Positions 10,088 through 19,830 of a stretch of 64,000 nt of DNA are shown one piece after another (position 1 is the stretch's first letter; each line of letters starts with the position of its first letter). Below the pieces are notes generated by a model. It saw only the letters and a list, made by a program, of their open reading frames with translations, did no database searches and was not told the DNA's origin. Source of the stretch: Helianthus annuus (taxonomy: Eukaryota; Streptophyta; Magnoliopsida; Asterales; Asteraceae); contig NC_035436.2 in assembly GCF_002127325.2 (NCBI RefSeq), positions 28,919,163 through 28,983,162 of the forward strand, in the 5' to 3' direction. The position numbers and the translations under genes are program-made.

Positions 10088-11232
10088 AGGAGGAAGAGTT
10101 CTTACCGTTTAGCTCGTTTTCGCTAGCAAATTCTGATCTTCTACACCTTCTTTCAAAAGTTGATACTTTTCACGGTTAAAAATGGCTGATTTTCACATAT
10201 AACATACATAACAATGTTTTAACCAATCCTTGAAAATATCGGTTTAAAATTAGACGTAAAACGGGTAAAAATGACTTGAAAACTGGGTTCCGTTTGAACG
10301 AGGCTTAGCATTCCGTTTGAAATATGCTTCCAATCATTTGAAAACTGCTCTTTCGTTTGAAAAACAGGATCCTATCATTTGAAACAGTCATTCCATTTGA
10401 AGTTACCGTTTGAAAAATCACTTCTGTTTGAAGTCATCGTTTGAAAAATGGTTTCCGTTTGAAACAGTGGTTTATGTCCGATTGAAAAATTATCGTTTGA
10501 AATACACCGTTTGAAAAATGCGTTGAAGTGTGTGAACCGATTGAAGGTCCAATTATATTCACATAAAATTGATGTTGTCAGCCCACTAAGTGTCAAGGCC
10601 CAATCACAAAAAGGAATTAAAGAGTTGTGTCAGTTCATGTAAATTGTTTGGTGGATGCTTATGAATGTTAAACGTCATCAGATCATGTGTATTGAAGTAT
10701 AGTTGTCGGCCATCAAGTTTGTTTGTACACCTTATTTTTATACTTGGTCCAATCAACCAAAAGTGCATGTGATCATTAAATATTGATTGACGGCTTAGTG
10801 GTGCATGTGGTATTGTGGATTAATAGGTCAAATCAATGTGAGTCACATATAGGTTCAATCACAGTTTGCCGATTTGCATGTGAAGTTGCGGCTCAATCTT
10901 TATTCAACTACAACTGATGTTATCAACTTAGTAGAGTTGTTGGCTTAGTGAGTTGTGTACAGCCCATGTGATTGGACCATATAATCGGCCCAATTATCAG
11001 TTACTTCTAAACGAGGTCCAATCAAAGAATTTTAAAAGTTACTTTTGTTGGCCATTTATATTTGAAGAAGAAAAATTACAAAGTGATTAAGTGGGCTTGG
11101 ATCAAAGCTTTTGGGCCGAAAATTTTAGATATTGAGCTGGTGGTTTCATTTGAATTGAGGTTTTGAAATTGGGATACAAACGGTTAGCGTGTCTCGTGAA
11201 AAGTGAATTTGAGAAACTTTGAAGATCAAAAC
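10088..11232 (+). other. Untranslated leader of gag-only element with CGTTTGAAA words
   Basis: There is no ORF of note. From 10286 to 10530 there are about a dozen copies of (C/T)CGTTTGAAA or ATTTGAAA, the same word that fills the LTR promoter. The remainder is AT-rich leader before the gag ATG at 11233. Confidence 0.6.
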
Positions 11233-13457
11233 ATGGAGTTTGAGGAATTGTTGGCATATGTGTATCATGAATCTCAACAGTATTTTCCGATAAAGCAAGA
11301 AGGAGAAACAGTCTCAGCAAAAGAAGTTGTTGAAAAAGTTCTGATTTTTGATCATTCGTCTGATGAAGAAAGTGACAATTATGAAGAGGAAATCCGGAAG
11401 TTTGAATATTTTAAACAACAACTTCCATCTGATCAACGTAGTGGAAAGTTATTTTATGCCGATAAAATTGAAAAATTGAAAGAAAAACAAGATGCAAAAA
11501 GAAAGATTCAAAAGGCAGTCATTGTTAAAGAAAAGATCAGAGCTGAGAAGATTGAACAAGTTCCATCGGTCAAGATTGAGAAAGTAGAATCTGAAAAACC
11601 TGTATCTGTGAATCCTGAATCAGAGTTAAAGAAAGAGATTGCAGAAAACGCACCTATCTTTGATCATTCATCGGAAGAAGGAGCTTTAATGGCTGAAGAA
11701 TCGGTGAAGAATGAAACAGGTTGCTCAAAATGTGACAACTTCAAGACTGAGAATGACAAACTCTTGAAAGATGCGGAGAGTTTGACATCTGAAGTCAAGA
11801 AGTTGAACAATGAGAAACAAACTGATGAAAAACAGATTCTGGTTTTGCAGGGAAATTGTGAGAAACTGAAAGTTGAAAATGACAAACTGTTAAGTAATTT
11901 GAACAGTTTGACTTTTGAAAACAAGAAGTTGAAAGAAAAAGACTTTGAAAGCAAAAAGAAATCTTCAGAAAATGAAGATTTCTGGATAAAACTGGAGAAC
12001 AAAAATTTGAAAACAAATGAAACAAAATTTCAAGAACAGTAAAAGTTTTGGACAATGAAAAATCTGTTCTTGAAAACATTAAAATTGAAAATGAAAAAAT
12101 TATCAAGTCTCATCTTGAAAGAATATCTCAGCTTGAAAATGAAGCTGAGAATTCAAGGAACAAAATTGATGAACTTGAAAAGAAATTGAAAGGTTTTGTG
12201 ACATCATCTGAGTTTTTGAATATCCCCTGTCCAAAACCTATCAATTCAGTTCCAATAAGTGACGATGTCACAAACTTTGACAATGTCAAAGTTGAAGATT
12301 GTGATGAGAAATCTGATGATGAAAATGAAAACGTTGAAAAACAAAAATTGTTTTTGAAATTAAAGGAAAAGTTTCAGAAAACTGTTCTGCAATCAACTGA
12401 AAAAGGTGAATGCTCTAAGCAAAAACCCTTGAAGAAGAAAGTGGAACAGAAACAAAAAATTAAAAATGATAAAAATGTTCAAAAAGATAATAAAAGTTCA
12501 TCAGATCGATCATCCAATCGCAATGAAAAACTACAAAAAGTAAAAAATGAAAACTCAAAAATTGTTGGTAATAAGTGGTGCAGGTCGGACCACAGTGCTC
12601 AAAAGTCAAATCCAGCAAACTTGAGGAAGGAATATCACCAAGCCAAACAATGCCATGATCTGAGCATTTGGTGTGAAAAAGGTGGTACATGGTACGATAA
12701 CAGAGTGTGTTACCGATGCGGTTATCAAGGACACATTGCTGTTAACTGCCAGAGTTGGAGCTATGAGATGAGAAGATGCTATAACTGTCAAATTAGAGGT
12801 CACATTGCCAGAAATTGCCCAAGGAAATCAAGTGAAAGATTGAGGGTTAATTCTCAGAAATTGGGAAAGATTCCAGTCACTGTCAAGCCAAAAGAACTGA
12901 AAGTTCAAGAACCAAAAGTCCAAAAACCAAAAGTTCAAGAACCTAAAGTTCAAGAAAAGAAAGTAAAGCTTTCTCAAGGGCAAAAAGACAGACTGCGAAA
13001 GAAGAGGAAGAAGGCGAGAGAATATCTAGAGAAGATTTTGTCCTCGGGTTCATCCGTTGGTAAGAATAAGAGTTCTGATGAATCGATTTCCTCGATTGCA
13101 AAGTCAAGCAAGACGAATTTATCAGATACAAATCTGAGGACGAAAGAAGAAATGAAGAAAGAGAAAATGGTCGGCGATGAATCTGATGTGTCAAAGTCAG
13201 ACAAGCCACCTTCAGGCGATGAATCTGACGTGTCAAAGTGAGACAAGCCACCTTCAGGCGATGAATCTGGCTCATCAAAGTCAGACAAGCCATGTGCAGG
13301 TAATGATTCTGGTTCGTTAAAGCCAGAAGAGCCTGGTGTTGAGGTAAAAAAGGAGAATTCGGGTTTAACAATGGATGATGCAAATTTTCCACCATTGTTG
13401 AACAAGAATTCGAAATCACCCAAGGATCGTCAGGCTTGGGTGAATCTGTTTAAATAG
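11233..13457 (+). pseudogene. Gag polyprotein of gag-only element, broken by a frameshift and a stop
   Basis: ATG at 11233 opens MEFEELLAYVYHESQQYF. The frame runs to a stop at 12042. A +1-type shift continues it at about 12048 to 13241, where TCA-to-TGA creates a stop in a repeat. The same frame then runs to TAG at 13457 (QAWVNLFK). The protein is highly charged (Lys/Glu) and strongly coiled-coil in character over about residues 60-330. Two CCHC knuckles follow, CYRCGYQGHIAVNC at about 12708 and CYNCQIRGHIARNC at about 12778. Then come a basic stretch and Lys/Pro/Gln repeats (KVQEPKVQ). A tail with GDESDVSKSDKPPS repeats ends the protein. Function by family: RNA-binding nucleocapsid and particle formation. 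No pol is fused or follows. Confidence 0.82.
13145..13345 (+). repeat. In-frame minisatellite in gag C-terminus, ~48-bp units
   Basis: Four or five units translate to variants of GDESDVSKSDKPPS (later DESGSSKSDKPCAG and NDSGSLKPEEPG). One unit carries the TGA stop that truncates the frame. The array encodes an acidic, Ser/Pro-rich tail. Confidence 0.75.
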
Positions 13458-15326
13458 AAAAACCTGACTTGCCGGAGCTCCCAGGTTGGTAAGCGTGGAG
13501 CATGTATCGGCATCTTTCTTAAAATTTTATTCGTTAACGTCATTCATTAAAAAGGTAAAAGATTTGTTTGTGATTGATTCAAGTGGTTCAGATTTTGAAT
13601 CAGATCAATCTTACAAGTGGTTAATCAAGGTCATTAAATTGAACTTGAGTTAACTACATGATTTGATCCCCAGAATCTACAAATGATTGGTAAACAAACT
13701 AAGTTTTCCGGAAAAACCATTTTGATTAAAACAAACTTAAGTGTTTTGAAATCATAATGGGAAAATAGTTTGTTGTGAGGGGGAGTTCTGATTGTTTACG
13801 CCATGTGGATGGCGAATCGAAGTAATTCGATATCATGTTGTCAAGTTTTGTACAGTTCGTTTCAAATTTTCCTAGAAAATCAAAATTGAAACATATTTTG
13901 ATTTTAGGGGGAGTAAAAATTTTAAAAAAATTAGAAAATTTGAAAATGTCAAAAACATTGAAAAATTAAAAATGAGTTTTTGGTGTGAATAGGGGAAATA
14001 ATAGTACATCAGCTAGACTGGCACATCAGCTAGACTGGCACAGTACGCTAAAGATTTTTAATGTATAAATGCAATTAAGCAGTCTCGCTAAAGATGTGTC
14101 GGTAGGTTTTCATAGAATTAGTAGATCAGTTTGGGATATAAACATAAATTTCACTTGCGTCTATGTGGGGAACACCTCCAAGATATATAGGTAACCCCTG
14201 AAATCCTGTTTGAAGGGTCCCGTATTCTGAGATACTAGGTCTTTATGCTCAGTGATATCTGGGGTATTATCCCGGGACTTCTGCTGTATGGAAATACTGA
14301 CCTAGTCCCCGGATAATACTTTCTGCAAAAAGCTTTGAAATACAAGCTCGCCCTCAGCAATCTGATTAAACATTAAAATTGATAATCTTTGCTGTTGTAA
14401 TAAAAGATCCTCTAAAGGGGACCCACCAAAAGTCGAAGCCGTCATCTCTCTGCGTATACGGAAGTATCGACCTGAGCTCTCACGGCCCTCGCACATTACC
14501 CCTTAACAGATATCAGCTGTGGTATACTCACCTGTAAGACTGAATACTGGGGTCTGGATACGGGAGTATATACTGAGGTGGGACACATGTAGATGTTTTA
14601 AGTTCTAAAACACTAAATCTGTATCCCGAACGAGTTGAACATTTTGTGAGAATTTAAGTGGATCAATATATCGACAATCAACGCGAACTGTTTAAAAGCT
14701 TAAAATGAATTAACAGCTTAACGGTGCTAGTGTCTAGTCAGCAGCTGATATGATCCTCTTGCACGAACTCACAAAAATATGATTGTACATATTTAATTTC
14801 TGCATTTAATTTTTACATTTATGTTTCATATTTTGAAAATCCAAAAAGATTTTCGACAACTGATGTTGGAGAGCTGGTTCAAAATCTCAAAGGCTAAACA
14901 TGATGAACAGATGGTTTGGTTAAATTGGTTTGAAATGTTTAATCAAATTTTGGAAAGTTTAAAAGTTGTTAAATTTTAAATGTGAAAAATTCTTAAATGT
15001 TAAGTTGGTTCATTAAGTTGAATCACAACTTTGTTGATTTGTAATAGAATGTGTGAGATGTGTAGGTTTCTGATCCTGCTGCTATGGAAAGTCAGGAGAT
15101 ACATCAGAACCTGAGATGATCTTAAACAGAGATAAAGCTAGGATTTGATCTCAAGGTGATAGCTAATTCCAGATAGCGATCCCATCAATCATGATGAAAG
15201 GGGGAGTCTGACGAGGCTAGAGCCAAAGAGAAGATCCTGGTATTTGCTAAGAAAGAAAAGAGATTGATAAAGGCTGAAGATGTGAAGACTCGACACTTAA
15301 GACTCGTCAACATCTGAGGGGGAGTC
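13458..15326 (+). other. Non-coding 3' region of gag-only element
   Basis: There is no coding similarity where pol would be expected. It holds a 17-bp direct repeat (CAGCTAGACTGGCACAT) near 14010-14042, several short GTACC/GGGACC-like words around 14200-14560, and the polypurine tract at 15314-15326. Confidence 0.6.
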
Positions 15327-15902
15327 TGTTGGTGCAGTCATTTGTCGTCTTCGTCTTATGTCGAGTCTCGGGTTCGTTGCGGTATGGAACAAGAATGATG
15401 TCATCATTCTTGATGATGACATCATCCTTGTGACATCATCCATTGCATCATCATCACATGAAAAGTCTACAATGTACACGTGAAAGTCAAGATGCATGAA
15501 GACTTCAAATGATAAAGGTCCAATAGGAGGTTGTCATGAGGAGGTCCAATTAGAATGCATGTTGACCGTTTGAAAGTATTGTTGTCCGTTTGAGAGTAGT
15601 GGTCGTTTGAAACCCTTCAGTTTGAAGGTAACCGTTTGAAAGGTTGTTGACCGTTTGAAGGATTTCAAACGGTAGGGTCTGTCTAGTATATATAGGGTTC
15701 AAACGGATTCATTTGTAACTCTCTGATTTCCGACGGCGAAGCTCCGTCGAAGTGTCTTTGTACTGTAAAGCTGTTACAAGATCAATAAAAAGACAATTAA
15801 TAGTGAATCCAAGCTAAACGAAGACCAAATCAATGTATTCCGCCTCTGGTTCGGTCTGAGCGCTCTTCTGATCGACTCGTCAGGTCGTTTCACGATCCTA
15901 CA
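15327..15902 (+). repeat. 3' LTR of gag-only element
   Basis: Nearly identical to 9497-10071. Visible differences are AATTAGAATG versus AATTAAAATG, CAGTTTG versus CAATTTG, TATAGGG versus TATAAGG in the TATA region, and a C(G)CCTCTGG(T)T difference with a 1-bp insertion. It ends in CCTACA and is followed by GGAGG. Confidence 0.9.
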
Positions 15903-16115
15903 GGAGGAACAAAACAAAACAAAACTAATGGCGAAACTATAAATTTAAACGGGGCAAAATCGTAATTTTGAACCGAGGGCAAAATTGTAATTTTTAACTG
16001 GGGCAAAAGCATAATTTTATTTTGAAGTGCAGGTAAAAACATAATTTTAAAGTTTAAACTGATGGAAAAATCATAATTTTAAAGCAAGAACAAAATCGTA
16101 ATTTAATTTGGCCTA
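15903..16115. repeat. AT-rich minisatellite, right part
   Basis: Continuation of the array at 8940-9490, interrupted by the gag-only element. Units again centre on GGCAAAATCGTAATTTT and CGAGGGCAAAATTGTAATTTT. Confidence 0.7.
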
Positions 16116-16268
16116 AACAAGGTGAAGTACTGTTTACCAAATTTCATAAATGTTATAGAGTTAATTAATGAAATCAATTAAGTAATAAAACAATGAAATA
16201 ATAAAAAATATAAATAATATTATAAAAAGATTTGTGTACTGTTCAATGTTCAATGGAAGTTTGGTTTA

Positions 16269-16299
<31 letters not shown>

Positions 16300-17218
16300 A
16301 ATTTACATGAATTTAGTTAATTTAATAGTTTTATTTTATTTCTGTTGAATTATTAATTATTATACTAATTTTTACATTTGACATATAGGTGGCGTTGGCA
16401 AGATAGCCAGATTAGGCGGGATGGGTAACGGGTCAATATATACTTGGTTTCAAAAGGTAATCTTTGGTACAAATTGAGTTGGGTTGACTCAAAACGTTGT
16501 CCTTTTAGAATCTTTAATAGATAGACAATTTTGATTAAGTGATTAAGTATGTATTCTATAATATTACACTTTAGTATGTTATGACCCATTTCGTTTTCAA
16601 TTAAACTCTTTGACTTTTACCATTGACCTGATAAGGATAAAGAGTCGAATGTCGATATCCTAAATTTTCGATTTCTTATATCATTTGATTATACTTATTA
16701 TTCTGAAATTTATGTCAATCAACCATATGCATATTTTGAGAGATTTAGGGGTTAGGACAATGAAGTTGATGACAAACATGCTAAATATAGTGGGCTCAAG
16801 GGCTCGATTGACTCACATTCTTTACTTACCCTCATCATGTTTATATAATACTTTTTATTGGATGACATATGATGTTTATGACCATTTTGGTGATAATTTT
16901 GATACAATAATGGATGTTATAACATAAAGATTCAACGAAAAAAAATAATTGATGTAAGTTTAGAGAACTCATTTCGGCCATGGCTTCAACTCATATCTTT
17001 TATTTGACTATTTATATTTTGCATTGTATATATATTTTTGAAACTGACATGTTAGTTTGTACAATATGATAAGAAATGTTATATGCTAATTATATAGCAT
17101 TAAGAGATTCCTTGACGGGAATTTGTTCCGTATTAGTTCTGTTTGTATTTGTACTGGCACTTGCGATAGCAATCGAGAGGAAAAAAAAAAAAAAAAATAG
17201 GTAGTGATATGTCCAAAA
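16116..17218. other. AT-rich intergenic sequence, no gene
   Basis: No supported gene. It contains a microsatellite at about 16270-16302, a TA run passing into TAA units, and otherwise unremarkable AT-rich sequence. Short open frames here have no recognisable similarity. Confidence 0.5.
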
Positions 17219-17335
17219 GTAGGAATGAGCATTTGGTGGCCGGTACTGAACCGGTATATTCGGTACCGGTACCAATTTTCCCCATTTTTTGGTACCGATA
17301 CTTTTGGTACCGGTTCGGTACAGAATGGGTGTCAC
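17219..17335. repeat. hAT-like terminal fragment with GGTACCGG words
   Basis: Begins TAGGAATGAGC, similar to the hAT-like end at 5107. It is filled with GGTACCGGTACC and AACCGGTA words, as are the subterminal repeats at 5120-5490. It is probably a hAT end or small derivative; no coding part and no TSD found. Confidence 0.45.
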
Positions 17336-18038
17336 GCTTATCCCTTTCCAAAAGATATTGATATGTGTTGACATTGTTAAATAATGTAATTTACTTTGAG
17401 ACCAATCGTGTAACACACGGGTACTTGAAACAACACGTCTTCTCTCATGTTGTATGTTGCTTAATAAAGGGTAAAAACACGAGATGGAGTCAAAGTCTAA
17501 CTACTAATACTTGACAACAACGGCAAACCTACATATAAAACAACTAATGTGGTTTATAAGGAGATTTTCAACAAATTGTGATCGTTGCATTGTTCATGTA
17601 TTTCCATTTGTCGTTGTACTCTAATATATTCGTTTGTGTTTTAACGTGTATAAAATCATAATATTTATGACAACGATGATAATGAAGAAATTTTCTTTTA
17701 CCAATCCGTGAAGCTTGTGGGTTCTTAAACTAGTAAGTTGTATATTCGAATTGCAAGTCGGTGAAATTGCTTGTGGAACAAGTGTTTAATAATAAAAAAA
17801 ATAGTATTTTAATAGATGAGTTGTATATTCGAATTGCAAGTCGGTGATTTTGCTTGTGGAACAATTCAGTGTTTAATAATAAAAGAAATAGTATATTACA
17901 AGGGACGTATGAAGTCAGAGTCACTTTCCAAACCCTGGTTTTATTATCTGTGCGTTTCCCCTTTCCGGCGATCTTAGCTTTTTGACAGTTTTCTCAAAGG
18001 TTTCCAACAGAGTTTGATCTGCAAACAAGAAGGAAAAT

Positions 18039-18821
18039 ATGGGTGAAAGAAAGGTTATCAACAAGTATTATCCTCCGGATTTTGATCCATCCAAGATTTT
18101 AAGAAACCGGAAACCTAAAAACCAACAAATCAACATCCGCATGATGCTTCCAATGACCATTCGCTGCCTCACATGTTACAATTATATTTACAAGGGTACG
18201 AAATTTAATTCACGTAAGGAGGATGTCATTGGTGAGACATACCTAGGAATTCCCATAGTCAGATTTTACTTAAAGTGCACTAAGTGTGCGGCCGAGATAA
18301 TAATCAAGACGGACCCACGAAACGATGGTTATGTTATCGAGGCTGGAGCCACAGCCGCGAGGAATATTGAGCCTCAGCAGGCTGAAGAAATACATGATCC
18401 AATGGAAGGTTTGGAGAGGCGGGCTGCTGATGCGAATAGAGAGAGACATATCCTTCATACACTTGATGAATTGAGGTCTATGAAGGCGAGGCGGGCAGAT
18501 GTAAGTGTGGATGCAATGCTTGAAGCGTTTAAGGGATCAAACGCGGTACAGCAGGAAAATACGCTTGAAGGAGAGGATGAAAATGTTATAAGATCTATTT
18601 TTCGAAGGTCGAAAGAATTTGTACGAAGAATTGATGATGACGAGCTCGATGATGATATAACGAAGAAGAGGAAGGTTTCTAGAGAATTTTGTGATAAGCC
18701 AAAGGATTACTTGATGACAGTTGTTGGCAAAGCGAAAAAAAGAGAAGAGGCGGGTGGGCGAATTGTTCTCAAGTCTTCAACAGTAAAGTTTTCTGTTGTG
18801 AAGAAATTACCAAAAGCCTAA
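18039..18821 (+). CDS. YJU2/CCDC94-like pre-mRNA splicing factor, intact copy
   Basis: A single uninterrupted frame of 260 codons. [20 protein letters not shown] opens the conserved DUF572/CWC16 domain. Two Cys pairs, C43-x2-C46 and C80-x2-C83, form the expected zinc site (IRCLTC and LKCTKC). KTDPRNDGYVIEAGATAARN and GLERRAADANRERHILHTLD follow, the latter starting a charged helical region. The C-terminus is Lys-rich (TKKRKVSREF, then VVKKLPKA). Family role: YJU2/CCDC94 joins the spliceosome at branching and helps the first transesterification, in the nucleus. Plant YJU2 proteins are usually somewhat longer, near 300 residues. The frame has no intron in the window, so this may be an old retrocopy or a naturally intronless paralogue. 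The start matches the family N-terminus exactly. Confidence 0.9.
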   Translation: MGERKVINKYYPPDFDPSKILRNRKPKNQQINIRMMLPMTIRCLTCYNYIYKGTKFNSRKEDVIGETYLGIPIVRFYLKCTKCAAEIIIKTDPRNDGYVIEAGATAARNIEPQQAEEIHDPMEGLERRAADANRERHILHTLDELRSMKARRADVSVDAMLEAFKGSNAVQQENTLEGEDENVIRSIFRRSKEFVRRIDDDELDDDITKKRKVSREFCDKPKDYLMTVVGKAKKREEAGGRIVLKSSTVKFSVVKKLPKA

Positions 18822-19676
18822 TCAAATTTCCTTTACTTTTTTGGTTTTCTTTGTTTAGACTTTAGATCAATGGTCTTGTGGGAACTTAAGTGAATGGTTT
18901 TGTTATGCTATGCAGATTAATAATTAGATGAACTGTTTTGTCCTCTTTAATACTAGACAGTTATAAGTAAGTTTTGCAGATTAACTATTAGATGAACTGT
19001 TTTGAATACAGTTAAGCGGTTTCACTAACCGGACAATGAAGTTTTTTATTAACCTAACTATAACGATATACAGTCGTGCAAAAATAGTAATCAGTCACAA
19101 TAGGGCAGAAGTTTTTTATTAACCTAAATACCATATAACCTTAGCGTTTGCAGGGATTTGAACGTGCAACATTTTTTTAGAGACGAGCATCATATAAATT
19201 CGGCAGAAATTGAAACTCAAATGTGTGGAAATTAGAAAGTGTGAAGATCTAAATAACTGTATAACATTTAACTCTCATAATTTCACACTGTCTTACATAA
19301 ATAGATTTTAACTCTCATAATTTCACACTATCTTAGATAAATAGATATTTCCAAGGATATACAAAACTGATACATTAATCTATCTTTGGGCCTGACAAGT
19401 GTCTAACAAGCCCAGCCCAAAGAAACTTTACTTGGGCTGAAAAAGTCCTTAACCATTTAACAAAGGGGTTTTAACTTTACATATGCTGCTTTATATTTTA
19501 TAATTTAACTGAAAAAGAGCGTTAATAAACAAATGAAAGGCAAAGCAAGACATAGTTCTTGAACTGGCTTCCTTGATGAGAAAGAAAAGGATGATCATCA
19601 CCTTGAAGTAATTCAAGCAACAAGTTTCAAAAACATCCAAGCTAACCTGTTAGAATTCATCAATTCTCAAGCAAAG

Positions 19677-19784
19677 GTAACTTCATTTTCAATTTATCTG
19701 TAAACAAATCCATACATATAACATATGTTTGTTTACTTGTAACAATAGAAGTACTTTTCATAGAACTTAATTATGGTATTCTAG
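19677..19784 (+). other. Predicted 5' UTR intron of HSP20-like gene, copy 2
   Basis: Donor GCAAAG|GTAACTT and acceptor GGTATTCTAG are conserved with copy 1. This copy is the MITE-free state (108 bp). Confidence 0.5.
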
Positions 19785-19821
19785 TAGATATCGGAGGATC
19801 CAAAGGTCGATTAAGACGTGC

Positions 19822-19830
19822 ATGGAATGA
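19822..19830 (+). promoter_or_regulatory. Two-codon uORF overlapping the HSP20-like start codon, copy 2
   Basis: ATGGAATGA is identical to copy 1 and overlaps the main ATG at 19827-19829. Conservation since the duplication is suggestive but the copies are close overall. Confidence 0.5.

Larger units (their letters stand above)
9497..15902 (+). mobile_element. Complete gag-only LTR retrotransposon (TR-GAG-like), 6.4 kb
   Basis: Two LTRs of 575 and 576 bp (TGTTGG..CCTACA) flank an internal region. It has an initiator-Met primer site at 10074-10087, a long gag frame, and a polypurine tract (GAGGGGGAGTC) just before the 3' LTR. No protease, reverse transcriptase or integrase is seen. Flanking 5-bp words are GGAGC and GGAGG, a TSD with one mismatch. 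The LTRs differ by about four substitutions and one 1-bp indel (hand count), so insertion is recent. Such an element must borrow reverse transcriptase and integrase from a partner. Confidence 0.88.

Noticed and set aside
12943..13423. Two frames of about 150 codons antisense to gag
   Set aside because: Produced by the in-frame minisatellite and Lys-rich codon bias of the sense gag frame.
16685..16927. 80-codon plus-strand frame
   Set aside because: Low-complexity hydrophobic translation of AT-rich DNA, no similarity or signals.
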